This document shows, one piece after another, positions 24,288 through 35,465 of a stretch of DNA of 64,000 nt. Source of the stretch: Candidatus Poribacteria bacterium (lineage in GTDB: Bacteria > Poribacteria > WGA-4E > WGA-3G). A model generated the notes under the pieces. The model made no database searches, was not told the DNA's origin, and was given only the letters and a program-made list of their open reading frames with translations. Where the stretch lies: contig JAJDWI010000006.1 in assembly GCA_022825665.1 (NCBI GenBank), positions 44,853 through 108,852 on the forward strand, written 5' to 3'. The first letter of the stretch is position 1. Each line of letters opens with the position of its first letter. Both the position numbers and the translations under genes were made by a program.

Positions 24288-26123
24288 ATGGGATCACGTT
24301 ATATACTTGCGGTTGTTCTGATGCTTGCTGTAATGATTGCTTGGACTTTGATATTTGGTAATCGCTTCGCGCCGGAACCGACCGATCCAACAACACCTGA
24401 ACAGACACCCCAAACAAATACCACTGAAAATAGTTTAGAGGATTCCCCTGATTCCGCACCACCACAGGTTATTCAGGTTAATCCTGATGATCCGGTAATA
24501 CAGGTCACAACTGATACGTATGAAATTGAATTTAATGAGAAATTAGCAATAGCCAAGCAGTGGGAATTGACAGAAAAGAATGATAAGGGTGAATTGCGTT
24601 TTCCGGATAGATCTGACACCAATATAATTGTTCCGATGAACCTTATTCCTGAGGCTGCCCTCAACTGCCTTGCCTTACGACTTGGAAATGAAGATTTACA
24701 ACTTGATTTAGATTTGAGGCGCGTAACATGGGAGGCTGATCAGGAAGCGATTACGCTGTCTGAATCAAAAGATAAAGAGACGCTTACTTTTACGACTACA
24801 ATTGGTGATGTGCTGAAGGTTGCTAAGAAGTTCACATTTTATAATAAGAGCTATACAGTTGATTTGGATTTGACATTTGAGAACATTACAGATGATTCTC
24901 AATTAGTGCAAATTGGAGGAAATGAACTTTCAAACGGTTATGAACTTCGTTGGGGAGCCGGAATTAATGCTGACCTTCTAATTCACGAAAAAGAGTCCGG
25001 TAAACGTGGACGGTTTGACCCGAAAAAGGAAGGTTCTAAAACCTATATTGGTACAGGAAAACCGAAGAAAGAATTGAAAGATGAATTGGCTTATGCCAAT
25101 GTGCTATGGGCAGGTATTAATAATCAATATTTTACTGCGGTCATGATTCCTGACCCGCAACTTCAGGCAACCTATAAACTTGATAAACCAGAAACAAAAG
25201 CACCTTCAGATGTATTTGTTGCTGCACCTACTGAGACCACTGTCCTGACAATCCCAAATTTTCAACTGTCATCACAACAGGAGAAAACCCATTCTTTTCG
25301 TCTTTATGTAGGTCCTAAGGACGATGCAATGCTAAAGGAAATCACCGCACCGAACGATCCTGAACTATCAATTAATCTACCGAAAATTATTGATTTCGGT
25401 TTTTTCGGTCCTGTGGCTTGGGGAATGTTGTGGTTGGTTAAGTTGATATACAATGTCTTTGGGAACTATGGGTTATCAATTATCATTTTGACTGCGTTAG
25501 TAAAGATCATTTCTTTTCCCTTAACACGTAAAGCGCATGTCTCAATGAAGAAGATGCAGCAACTTCAGCCGCAATTGGTTGAATTAAAAGAAAAATTTCG
25601 GGATGATCCACAAAAACTGAACAGAGCGACAATGCGGATTTATAAAGAAAATGGAGTGAACCCTTTGAGTGGGTGTATCCCATGGCTTCCGCAGTTGCCT
25701 ATTTTCTGGGCACTTTTTGCTTTGCTTGGGACTGCGGTTGAATTCCGAGGTGCTCCTTTTTTCCTTTGGATAAATGACTTGTCGGCACCAGATGTTTTGG
25801 TCAAACTTCCATTTACAATTCCGTTGATCTTTTTAGAGATAGATGCGATAAGGTTTTTGCCGTTATTGAACGGACTGACGACTTGGTTGCAACAGAAATT
25901 CGTCGGTGGTATGTCTGCTACACCCGCTACAACGAATATGCAAGCGAAGATTATGCAGTTTATGCCGCTTATTTTTGTATTCCTTTTCTATAATTGGGCT
26001 TCAGGTTTTGTGTTATACTGGTTATGTAATAATGTCTTTACTGTAGCTCAACAATATATACAAACAAAGTATTTTCATGATGGTGAGAGCGAAATACAGG
26101 AAACTAAACCGAACCGAAAATAA
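24288..26123 (+). CDS. yidC: Membrane protein insertase YidC
   Basis: Inserts and folds inner-membrane proteins, alone or with SecYEG. The 611-residue Gram-negative form has an N-terminal membrane helix (residues 4-22), a large periplasmic beta domain (about 60-360) and then the conserved five-helix insertase core. The core includes the basic Arg/Lys loop ISFPLTRKAHVSMKKMQQLQPQL, GCIPWLPQLPIFWALF and the final helices with FVLYWLCNN. A Pro/Thr-rich linker follows the first helix. It starts 92 bases after yidD with GAGG upstream. The periplasmic domain indicates a two-membrane cell envelope. Confidence 0.96.
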   Translation: MGSRYILAVVLMLAVMIAWTLIFGNRFAPEPTDPTTPEQTPQTNTTENSLEDSPDSAPPQVIQVNPDDPVIQVTTDTYEIEFNEKLAIAKQWELTEKNDKGELRFPDRSDTNIIVPMNLIPEAALNCLALRLGNEDLQLDLDLRRVTWEADQEAITLSESKDKETLTFTTTIGDVLKVAKKFTFYNKSYTVDLDLTFENITDDSQLVQIGGNELSNGYELRWGAGINADLLIHEKESGKRGRFDPKKEGSKTYIGTGKPKKELKDELAYANVLWAGINNQYFTAVMIPDPQLQATYKLDKPETKAPSDVFVAAPTETTVLTIPNFQLSSQQEKTHSFRLYVGPKDDAMLKEITAPNDPELSINLPKIIDFGFFGPVAWGMLWLVKLIYNVFGNYGLSIIILTALVKIISFPLTRKAHVSMKKMQQLQPQLVELKEKFRDDPQKLNRATMRIYKENGVNPLSGCIPWLPQLPIFWALFALLGTAVEFRGAPFFLWINDLSAPDVLVKLPFTIPLIFLEIDAIRFLPLLNGLTTWLQQKFVGGMSATPATTNMQAKIMQFMPLIFVFLFYNWASGFVLYWLCNNVFTVAQQYIQTKYFHDGESEIQETKPNRK

Positions 26124-26304
26124 AAATAATATTACTGACAGGAGTTTGACGAAGACATTTCTGATTCTTATCATATCATTACAGATAGTGTGATACAATT
26201 ATATACAAACACAGGTTAAATACATACTTACACTTAATAAATATAATCGTCTTAATTTGCACTTTTATGCGTGAATATACATAGAACAAAAGGAGTGTTA
26301 CCAC

Positions 26305-26928
26305 TTGCAAAACTATATTGAGGTAGAAGCAGAAACTGTTGAAGAGGCAATTGATATTGCCCTCACAGAACTTGAAACGACACGCGAAGACGTAAATATC
26401 ATCATAATAAACGAACCGACGAAAGGCATATTGAGTTTTGGTGCGAAACCAGCAAAAGTTCGTGCTACTCTTAAGGAAGATATCACGACTTCGCCTGAAA
26501 CCGTTTTAAAGGAAATACTCACACGGATAGGTATTGATGGTAAGGTAGAATCTGACTTTATTGAGGGAAGCCTGCACCTTAATATGGTAACTGATTCACC
26601 AGCACTCCTTATTGGCAAACATGGACAGACACTTGATGCTATGGAACGTATTCTGAACTGTATCATCAATAAAAGTGCGCTTGCAAAGAAAAAGGTGTTT
26701 GTTGACACTGAAGGTTATCGAGAACGGAGAGAACAGTCACTTGTTGACCTTGCACATCAGGTTGCTGCTAAAGTTAGACGGACAAGACAGGATGTAATTC
26801 TTTCTCCTATGTCAGCCAAAGATCGTCGTATTATTCATCTTGCCTTACAAGGGGATGATACCGTTTCAACTTTTAGTCAAGGCGAAGGTGATATGCGGCG
26901 TGTTGTTATTGCAAGTGATGACTATTAA
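26305..26928 (+). CDS. khpB: RNA-binding protein Jag/KhpB
   Basis: RNA-binding regulator usually encoded next to yidC. 207 residues in three domains: Jag-N (residues 1-55, VEAETVEEAIDIALTEL and GILSFGAKPAKVR), a KH-II domain with LIGKHGQTLDAMERILN, and a C-terminal R3H domain in which SPMSAKDRRIIHLAL carries the Arg-x3-His pair. The only suitable start is TTG 26305, with AAGGAG 9 bases upstream. mnmE follows after 26 bases in the same direction. Confidence 0.94.
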   Translation: MQNYIEVEAETVEEAIDIALTELETTREDVNIIIINEPTKGILSFGAKPAKVRATLKEDITTSPETVLKEILTRIGIDGKVESDFIEGSLHLNMVTDSPALLIGKHGQTLDAMERILNCIINKSALAKKKVFVDTEGYRERREQSLVDLAHQVAAKVRRTRQDVILSPMSAKDRRIIHLALQGDDTVSTFSQGEGDMRRVVIASDDY

Positions 26929-26954
26929 TCACCTTGTAAAGCAGGAATTGCATT

Positions 26955-28343
26955 ATGAAATTTGACGATACCATCACTGCCATCGCTACACCGAGAGGTG
27001 AAGGAGGCATCGGGATAGTACGCGTCAGTGGTTCACTTGCAATACCTATTGCTTGTCAATTGTTTCATCCCTCACGCGATATTTCACCAGACAAACTCCC
27101 AACACATACACTTACCCACGGACATGTCATAGATACATCTGAGTCTGATGAAGTCGTTGATGAAGTGCTACTCGGAATCATGCGTGCTCCCAATACCTAT
27201 ACTACCGAAGATATAGTTGAATTCAACTGTCATGGAGGTTTTGTTCCACTAACGACAGTGTTAGAATTAGTTGTAAAGTCAGGGGCAAGGCTTGCTGAAC
27301 CGGGTGAGTTTACGAAACGCGCGTATCTCAACGGTAGACTTGATCTTGCACAAGCGGAAGCAGTAGCAGAACTCATCAGTTCGAAAACTGAACTGAGTCG
27401 TAAGATCGCGATTGACGCATTATCGGGGAAACTCTCGGAGCATGTGAATCGGCTGGGTGATAGTCTTGCATCACTGCTTGCAGAAGTTGAGGCTTCAATT
27501 GATTTTCCAGATGAAGATTTGGACTTTATGAAGATTGACACGCAGCTGCAAACTGTCCGTGCTATTCAGAAGGATTTAGTGCAATTTTTAGATACTGCTT
27601 CAGAAGGACGAATTATCAAGGAGGGTGTCAAAGTTGCTATTCTGGGAAAACCGAATGTAGGAAAATCAAGTCTGTTCAATGCTCTGGTTACCACGGCGCG
27701 TGCTATTGTTACAGACATTCCAGGGACTACGCGTGATACGATTGAGGAGGCAATTAATGTCGGTGGTATTCCAATCAATCTTATTGATACAGCAGGGATC
27801 CGACAGACGGACGACCTTGTTGAACAACATGGCGTTCAAAGGAGTAGAGATGTTCTTGATAAAGCGGAATTTTTACTCTTAATGTTTGATGCCTCCCAAC
27901 CGTTAGAAGAAGCGGATATAGAGTTGTTACAGATTGGAAATTCTCATCGGGTAATCCTGATTCTGAATAAGACGGATCTACACATGGTTACACAACCGCT
28001 TGTGTTATCTGATCATTGTCCAAAAGTGCGTGTTATTCAGACTGCAATTACAGAAGAAAAGGGTATTGATGAGTTGAAGAACGCGATCCGTGATGAACTA
28101 CTTGGTGGTGAATTTGCAATGGCAGAATCACCGATTATCACAAATGCTCGCCATCAAGATGCGCTTCGTCGTGCACAGGAATCACTTGATAATGTTATAG
28201 CGAGTTTAGAAAACGAGATGCCACCGGATCTCGTTTCTGTGGACCTGCGTATCGGTCTTGATGCCCTTGGTGACATTGTAGGGAAAACTACTACTGAAGA
28301 TATTCTGGATCGTATTTTTTCGCAGTTCTGTGTAGGGAAGTAA
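26955..28343 (+). CDS. mnmE: tRNA-modifying GTPase MnmE
   Basis: With MnmG it forms the carboxymethylaminomethyl group on wobble uridine 34 of several tRNAs. 462 residues: an N-terminal folate-binding domain (DTITAIATPRGEGGIGIVRVSG), a helical domain, and an inserted GTPase with GKPNVGKSSL (P-loop, near residue 230), DIPGTTRDT, DTAGIR and NKTD. It ends in the invariant C-terminal FCVGK with the catalytic Cys. It closes the rnpA-yidD-yidC-jag-mnmE block; mnmG is not in the window. Confidence 0.97.
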   Translation: MKFDDTITAIATPRGEGGIGIVRVSGSLAIPIACQLFHPSRDISPDKLPTHTLTHGHVIDTSESDEVVDEVLLGIMRAPNTYTTEDIVEFNCHGGFVPLTTVLELVVKSGARLAEPGEFTKRAYLNGRLDLAQAEAVAELISSKTELSRKIAIDALSGKLSEHVNRLGDSLASLLAEVEASIDFPDEDLDFMKIDTQLQTVRAIQKDLVQFLDTASEGRIIKEGVKVAILGKPNVGKSSLFNALVTTARAIVTDIPGTTRDTIEEAINVGGIPINLIDTAGIRQTDDLVEQHGVQRSRDVLDKAEFLLLMFDASQPLEEADIELLQIGNSHRVILILNKTDLHMVTQPLVLSDHCPKVRVIQTAITEEKGIDELKNAIRDELLGGEFAMAESPIITNARHQDALRRAQESLDNVIASLENEMPPDLVSVDLRIGLDALGDIVGKTTTEDILDRIFSQFCVGK

Positions 28344-28589
28344 TTGCAGTCTTAGTCTTGTCACGGTGATATAATTTCAGGTTTATTAGTTTTAAAAAAT
28401 TGTCAGTTCAGACGGACGACACGCGGAGCGTGCCTACTACTTTGCCAGGATGCAATCCTAACTATTAGTAAAACTCGTCAACTATAAATTTATAAAACTA
28501 AATAACCCTGTACGGTATACAACAAGCATAATGTTCTCCAATGTGGTATAATAAATTACTACGTTGTCACATAATGACGGAGGTATCCC

Positions 28590-30767
28590 ATGAAAAGATT
28601 AAGTTTCTACACCACATTGTCACTCCTCCTGTTTGCAGGAGTAATACAATATGTTGAAGCACAAGGAATTATTGTCACCGGTATATCACGTACCCCACGT
28701 ATTGAAAACTTAAGAATTGAGCAACATCACGTTAATGTTTCTATTGAAAACCAACTTGCAACCACAAAAATCGATCAGGTTTTCGCAAATCCTAACAACA
28801 TGCAACTTGAAGGCACATATATATTCCCACTGGCAGATGATGTAGCAATCTCCGATTTTGTATTATACATTGATGGAAAACCAGTCAAAGGAGAATTGCT
28901 CGCGAAAGATAAAGCGCGTAGTATCTACGAAGGAATTGTGCGTTCCATGCAAGATCCCGCATTGCTTGAGTATGTCGGTACACGTGCATTTAAGGCAAGA
29001 GTGTTTCCGATCCCACCTAATGGTGAGAGACGGATTCAACTTGAATATGCACAGGTTATCAATGCAGATTCCGGTCTTGCTAAGTATACCTATCCACTTC
29101 AAACAGACAATTTTACCTCACAACCCGTAGGTAGTCTTGCAGTTTCTATAGACCTTAAAAGCAAACATGCTCTCAAAACCATATATTCCCCCTCACATGA
29201 GGTCGCAATCAACAGAGAAAATGACAATCATGCGAACATCAGTTTTGAAGGCACAAGTGTCCATGTAAAACGCGATTTCGTATGTTACTACTCACGTTCT
29301 GACAAAGATTTCGGCATTGATCTCATTACACATCGAAGTGATCCAGATGAGGAAGGCTACTTTATGCTCCTTGTTTCCCCAAAATACGAGGTGGACAAGA
29401 AAGAGGTCATTGAAAAGGATTTCATCTTTGTTCTTGACAGGTCTGGCAGTATGAAAGGACCGAAAATCGAGCAAGCGAGAGAAGCACTCCGTTATTGCGT
29501 TGAAAATCTAAACGATGGTGACCGATTTAATCTCATCACATTTAACACAGATGTTGAACCTTTTGCTGAAACCTTAGTTTCTGTGAAAAAAGAACGAAAA
29601 AATGCACTTACATTCATTGAGGATATTGTTGCAAACGGTGGTACTAATATCAATGATGCATTGCTTGAGGCAGTTAAAGACATGCCGAATCCAGAGAGAC
29701 CTCGTATTGTTGTTTTCCTAACCGACGGAGAAGCAACAGTGGGGGTTACAGATCCTAATCTTATTCTCAAGCATGTATCTGGGACAAACAGCGATAAATC
29801 ACGTATCTTTGTTTTTGGTGTTGGCTATGATGTAAATGTCAATTTACTTGATAAAATTGCAGAAAAAAATAACGGCACGCGTCAATATGTGAAACCGCAA
29901 GAGAATTTAGAGGTAGCAGTATCCTCTTTCTTTACGAAGGTAAGTGAACCCGTTCTTGTCAATTTGTCGTTAAAAATCCAAAACATCAGAACTAAGAATC
30001 ACTATCCACAAAAGTTACCGCATCTTTTCCGTGGCACTCAATTGACTGTGCTTGGTAGGTATGCTGGTAGTGGAAAGTCAAAAATTACGTTAAGTGGAGA
30101 CATCAACGGTAAGAAACAGGAATTTACAAATAATGCAAAGTTCCCAAAGAGCGAATCGGATCACCAATTTTTACCGAGGTTATGGGCACAACGGAAAGTC
30201 GCCTATCTTGTTGACGAAATTCGGTTAAACGGTGATAATAAGGAATTAATTGAGGAAATCGTTCGTCTCAGTGAAAAGTATGGGATTATGACTCCCTACA
30301 CATCATTTCTTGTTACAGAACCTGAAGAACAGAGTCAACTATTGAGTCGTCTATCCAGAGGGAGACAAACAACATCTGTTCGACAAGCAAAAGCATTTCA
30401 AAGAAGTGGTACGTCCCCAGCAATAAGACCTACAATAGTATCAACAAAGGAACTTAAGGTTGAGGAGAGTGTAGAATTACAGGCACTCCAAACGCAAGAT
30501 AAGGTGGCAGATACTGCTGTCAATATTAAGCAGGTCAAAAACAAAACATTCCAACTTCGTGAAGGTGTGTGGGTAGATAGCACACATAAAACCGAAACTA
30601 AGCCCAAAAAGATTGAGTTCGGTAGTGATGCCTATTTTGAGTTGCTTAAGAAAGAACCTGAGTTGACACAATATTTGGCAATTGGAAAACATGTGATTGT
30701 ATCCTACAAGGGAACGAGTTATGAAATTCATCCTCCTAAGCAAACAGAAAACGAAGGTTCTAAGTAA
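28590..30767 (+). CDS. Secreted VIT and von Willebrand A domain protein
   Basis: A 725-residue exported protein of the inter-alpha-trypsin-inhibitor-like family. A signal peptide covers residues 1-24. The VIT domain (about 30-160) has NQLATTKIDQVFANPN, EGTYIFPL and the RRIQLEYAQV strand. The VWA domain (about 275-450) carries an intact MIDAS, DRSGSMKG near residue 282 with the later TFNTD and FLTDGEATVG, so it should bind a divalent cation and a protein ligand. A 200-residue tail lacks a known fold and has no cell-wall or membrane anchor. Its 3' end overlaps the convergent methyltransferase gene by 8 bases. The role is probably adhesion or complex assembly in the envelope. Confidence 0.88.
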   Translation: MKRLSFYTTLSLLLFAGVIQYVEAQGIIVTGISRTPRIENLRIEQHHVNVSIENQLATTKIDQVFANPNNMQLEGTYIFPLADDVAISDFVLYIDGKPVKGELLAKDKARSIYEGIVRSMQDPALLEYVGTRAFKARVFPIPPNGERRIQLEYAQVINADSGLAKYTYPLQTDNFTSQPVGSLAVSIDLKSKHALKTIYSPSHEVAINRENDNHANISFEGTSVHVKRDFVCYYSRSDKDFGIDLITHRSDPDEEGYFMLLVSPKYEVDKKEVIEKDFIFVLDRSGSMKGPKIEQAREALRYCVENLNDGDRFNLITFNTDVEPFAETLVSVKKERKNALTFIEDIVANGGTNINDALLEAVKDMPNPERPRIVVFLTDGEATVGVTDPNLILKHVSGTNSDKSRIFVFGVGYDVNVNLLDKIAEKNNGTRQYVKPQENLEVAVSSFFTKVSEPVLVNLSLKIQNIRTKNHYPQKLPHLFRGTQLTVLGRYAGSGKSKITLSGDINGKKQEFTNNAKFPKSESDHQFLPRLWAQRKVAYLVDEIRLNGDNKELIEEIVRLSEKYGIMTPYTSFLVTEPEEQSQLLSRLSRGRQTTSVRQAKAFQRSGTSPAIRPTIVSTKELKVEESVELQALQTQDKVADTAVNIKQVKNKTFQLREGVWVDSTHKTETKPKKIEFGSDAYFELLKKEPELTQYLAIGKHVIVSYKGTSYEIHPPKQTENEGSK

Positions 30768-31422
30768 CCCATCTGATTGTGTAAAGGTTTATTTGTGATT
30801 TCCTATTGTCCAATGAAATAGAACAGGTGGATTTTTCAAAGGTAAACCCGTTTTCACGGAGACCTCTGAAAAATCTACTTGCATTTTTTCGGTTCGGTTC
30901 AGACAATAGGACAGTACCATCCAGAATTAGATGTTTTTTTAGGAAGTCAATTATCGGCTGCCAATTATGTGCCTCATATATCACATCGGAAGCGAGTATT
31001 ACATCAAATTTGCTTTGAAAACAAGACGTATTCCAATCCATTTGGACATAATCAGCGGTATCAACATTATTGAGTTGAGCATTGTGTCTTGCAAATAGAA
31101 GTGCATCATGTTCAAAATCTGTGAAAACAACTTTACCACCTAATTGACAGGCGACTATACCTACCAGTCCAAATCCACAACCAATTTCAAGGATATGTTG
31201 TCCAGAAAGCGTTTCACCTAACTCCGATACATGCTGCGCCAACCCTATTGAAGATTCCCAGAGATATGCCCAATAGGGTAGATACAGTCTACCACCTTTG
31301 TCTTCTCGAGATAGTGTATCCAAGAAACGATCAGGATCATCAACAATCTTTAATTCAATGTCTCTATTCCTAATCTGAATCGCAATATTTGTAATAGGAT
31401 AATCATATAGAAATTGCTTCAT
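30760..31422 (-). CDS. Class I SAM-dependent methyltransferase, METTL21/NNMT-like
   Basis: A 220-residue methyltransferase with a seven-strand fold: motif I LEIGCGFGLVGIVAC, the acidic loop VVFTDFEHDALLFARHN and the post-motif SDVIYEAHNW. The LYLPYWAYLWESSIGLAQH segment before motif I is typical of the METTL21/nicotinamide-N-methyltransferase-like group, which methylates protein lysines or small amines. ATG 31422 is preferred over the TTG three codons upstream because GAGGGAA is better spaced. The target is not known. Confidence 0.82.
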   Translation of the reverse strand: MKQFLYDYPITNIAIQIRNRDIELKIVDDPDRFLDTLSREDKGGRLYLPYWAYLWESSIGLAQHVSELGETLSGQHILEIGCGFGLVGIVACQLGGKVVFTDFEHDALLFARHNAQLNNVDTADYVQMDWNTSCFQSKFDVILASDVIYEAHNWQPIIDFLKKHLILDGTVLLSEPNRKNASRFFRGLRENGFTFEKSTCSISLDNRKSQINLYTIRWVT

Positions 31423-31568
31423 TTTACTCAATTCCCTCTGAGAAATTATATCACTATTTCTGCAATTTTCACATTGTTTTGAGCATACGAATCATTTCGT
31501 CCAGAACAATTAGTTCATAGTATGGAGTAAGCATAACAACCTACAATACTGTTTCCGCTGTTTTCTGC

Positions 31569-31597
31569 TTGACATCAAACGGGTTTATCATTAAAAT
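31569..31597 (+). promoter_or_regulatory. Strong sigma70-type promoter of the sulfatase operon
   Basis: TTGACA (31569-31574) and TAAAAT (31592-31597) with a 17-base spacer, 37 bases before the sulfatase ATG. GAGAGGA at 31618-31624 is the ribosome-binding site. Confidence 0.7.
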
Positions 31598-31634
31598 ATG
31601 ATTAGTCAAAACTGATCAGAGAGGAAACTTTTCT

Positions 31635-33002
31635 ATGCCACAAACCGACACAAATCAACCGAATGTCATTGTCTTTTTCACAGACCAACAGCGGTGGGAC
31701 ACCTCCGGATTGCACGGTAATCCACTTGACTTGATGCCGAATTTCGACAGAATGGCACAACGTGGAACACATGTCCGCCGCTCTTTTACGTGCCAACCTG
31801 TCTGTGGACCCGCGCGCTCATGTCTACAAACTGGTTTATATGCTACCACTACAGGTTGTTTCCGTAATGGAATTCCGCTTTCACCGAACCTAAAGACACT
31901 TGCACACCACTTTGGAGATGCAGGTTATGCGACTGGATACATTGGTAAGTGGCACCTTTATTCAGGTGGTACTGGACCGGGACCTGTTCCTCAAGAACAT
32001 CGTGGAGGATATGATTACTGGTTAGCGTCAAATGTGTTAGAAATGACCTCTGATGCTTACCAGACAAGGCTGTTTGATAACGACTGCGAACCTGTTGATT
32101 TACCCGGTTATCGTGTTGACGCAGTAACTGATGCCGTAATTCGTTATGTTGATCAACATAAGAATGATCCTTTCTATCTATTTACATCGTATATAGAACC
32201 GCACCACCAAAACCATCTTGATGATTACCCACCACCAGATGGCTACAGAGAGAGGTATACTGGAAAATGGATTCCACCTGATCTCGCAGCACTGGGTGGT
32301 TCAACACATCAGCACTTAGGTGGCTATTACGGTATGGTGAAAAGACTGGATGAAGCACTTGGTAGACTATTAGATGCACTGAAAAGCCTTGATTTACTTG
32401 ACAATACCATTATTCTGTTTACCTCTGATCATGGGTGTCATTTCAAAACACGTAATAGTGAATATAAACGTTCTTGTCACGAAAGCTCTATTCGTGTGCC
32501 AACTGCTTTTCACGGACCTGGGTTCATCGGAGGTGGACAAATCCAACAACTTGTAAGTCTTGTAGACCTTCCTCCGACACTATTGGATGCAGCGGGTTTG
32601 GATGTTCCAGATGAGATGCAAGGTCACTCTATATTACCACTTTTGCGAGGTGAAACAGAGAATTGGCAGGAAGAAGTCTTTGTGCAAATTAGTGAGGCAC
32701 AAGTAGGTCGTGCTGTGCGGACACAAAGATGGAAATATGGTGTTGATGCTCCTAACAAGGGTGGCGGAAAAGGTGCTGGTTCTGATGTATATGTTGAACA
32801 ATACCTCTACGACCTGCAGGCTGACCCGTATGAGTTACGTAATCTAATTGGGTTGCGTTCACACGAAAATGTCACAGAAGCGATGCGAGAACGATTATTA
32901 CGTAGAATGGTGGATGCCGGAGAAGAAGCACCAACTATTGAACCTGAACCACAAAAAGGCAGCGGACAACGCAGAGTATCCGAAGGAGAGGCGAGAAGTT
33001 AA
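31635..33002 (+). CDS. Sulfatase, formylglycine-dependent, Cys type
   Basis: Hydrolyses sulfate esters, probably on sulfated glycans. 455 residues. The metal site opens with NVIVFFTDQQRWDTSG. The C-x-P-x-R activation motif is CGPAR with Cys57, which must be converted to formylglycine by a separate enzyme. GYIGKWHLYSGG and the later FTSDHGCH complete the alkaline-phosphatase-like active site. No signal peptide is visible, so cytoplasmic action on imported oligosaccharides or monosaccharides is likely. It is cotranscribed with the enolase-superfamily gene 2 bases downstream, which suggests one pathway for a sulfated sugar or sugar acid. Confidence 0.92.
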   Translation: MPQTDTNQPNVIVFFTDQQRWDTSGLHGNPLDLMPNFDRMAQRGTHVRRSFTCQPVCGPARSCLQTGLYATTTGCFRNGIPLSPNLKTLAHHFGDAGYATGYIGKWHLYSGGTGPGPVPQEHRGGYDYWLASNVLEMTSDAYQTRLFDNDCEPVDLPGYRVDAVTDAVIRYVDQHKNDPFYLFTSYIEPHHQNHLDDYPPPDGYRERYTGKWIPPDLAALGGSTHQHLGGYYGMVKRLDEALGRLLDALKSLDLLDNTIILFTSDHGCHFKTRNSEYKRSCHESSIRVPTAFHGPGFIGGGQIQQLVSLVDLPPTLLDAAGLDVPDEMQGHSILPLLRGETENWQEEVFVQISEAQVGRAVRTQRWKYGVDAPNKGGGKGAGSDVYVEQYLYDLQADPYELRNLIGLRSHENVTEAMRERLLRRMVDAGEEAPTIEPEPQKGSGQRRVSEGEARS

Positions 33003-33004
33003 CG

Positions 33005-34150
33005 ATGAAAATTACTGATGTCATTACCCTTGTGATGGGAACAAGTTGGCGGAATCTTACCTTTGTTAAAGTCGAAACTGATGAAGGATTGACAGGTATT
33101 AGCGAAGTGCGGATGAACAATCGAACGGATGCCCTTGTGGCATATATTGATGGTGCTAAACGTAGGCACGTCATCGGAAGTGATCCTTTCAATACCGAGG
33201 ACCTTTACCAACGTATGTTCCGGGATGATTATGGACGCGCGGGTGAGATTGTTGCAACAGGTATTAGCGTGATTGAAATTGCGTGTTGGGATATTATTGG
33301 CAAAGCGTTGAATCAACCGGTATATCGGCTACTTGGTGGTGCTTGCCGTGATAAAATCAAGGCTTACGCGAATGGATGGTATCGCGTTGAACGCACACCT
33401 GAGGAGTTTCACGCTGCTGCCAAAAAAGTGATTGAAAAAGGTTATAAGGCACTCAAGTTCGATCCGTTTGGTGCCGGTTATTATGAACTTTCTTATGAAG
33501 AGAAATTAAAATCTGTTTCTCTCGTAGAATCCGTGCGAGATGCTGTCGGACCTGATGTTGAAATACTTGTTGAGATGCATGGTCGGTTTAGTCCTTATAC
33601 CGCAATAGAAATTGCTGCGGAATTGGAGCAATATAAACCGAGTTGGGTTGAAGAACCAGTGCCACCAGATAATATCGCAGCACTTGCCAAAGCATCTGAT
33701 AGTATCAACCTACCAGTTGCGACCGGTGAACGTCTTCACAACAAATATGAGTATCGTGAACTGATTAACTTGCAAGCAGCAGATATCCTACAACCGGACA
33801 TTACACAAACTGGTGGATTTTTAGAAACAAAGAAAATCGCTGCTATGGGAGATATGTGCTATATGACTGTTGCACCACATAACGTTGGGGGTCCAGTGTC
33901 TACTGCAACTGCTTTACACTTCGCTGCATGCACCACGAATTTCAAAATTCAGGAGCATTTCAACGATTTCTCAGAAGCATGGGTTAAAGAAGCAGCAACT
34001 GGTTGTCCAGAGGTTATAGATGGTTACTTTAGTCTACCCAATGGACCGGGACTCGGTATGGAGTTGAATGAGGATCTTATCGCACAACACCCGTATCGTG
34101 AAGGATCATTCAACTTGTGGGAAGACGATTGGCACAAACGCGAATATTAG
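33005..34150 (+). CDS. Mandelate racemase/enolase superfamily sugar-acid dehydratase
   Basis: A 381-residue enzyme of the galactonate/gluconate dehydratase-like branch, which abstracts a proton next to a carboxylate. An N-terminal capping domain is followed by a barrel with YKALKFDPFG, EMHGRFSP, WVEEPVPP and GERLHNKYE (metal-binding Asp/Glu positions), and VAPHNVGGP near the end with the catalytic His. It starts 2 bases after the sulfatase stop with AAGGAGAGG inside that gene, so translation is coupled. Substrate is unassigned; a sugar acid released from a sulfated glycan fits. Confidence 0.88.
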   Translation: MKITDVITLVMGTSWRNLTFVKVETDEGLTGISEVRMNNRTDALVAYIDGAKRRHVIGSDPFNTEDLYQRMFRDDYGRAGEIVATGISVIEIACWDIIGKALNQPVYRLLGGACRDKIKAYANGWYRVERTPEEFHAAAKKVIEKGYKALKFDPFGAGYYELSYEEKLKSVSLVESVRDAVGPDVEILVEMHGRFSPYTAIEIAAELEQYKPSWVEEPVPPDNIAALAKASDSINLPVATGERLHNKYEYRELINLQAADILQPDITQTGGFLETKKIAAMGDMCYMTVAPHNVGGPVSTATALHFAACTTNFKIQEHFNDFSEAWVKEAATGCPEVIDGYFSLPNGPGLGMELNEDLIAQHPYREGSFNLWEDDWHKREY

Positions 34151-34213
34151 ACCTTGAACTTTGTATATAGACAAACCGAAGAAACGCAGAAAGAATGTAA
34201 CAGGAGTAATTAA

Positions 34214-35461
<1,248 letters not shown>

Positions 35462-35465
35462 GATC

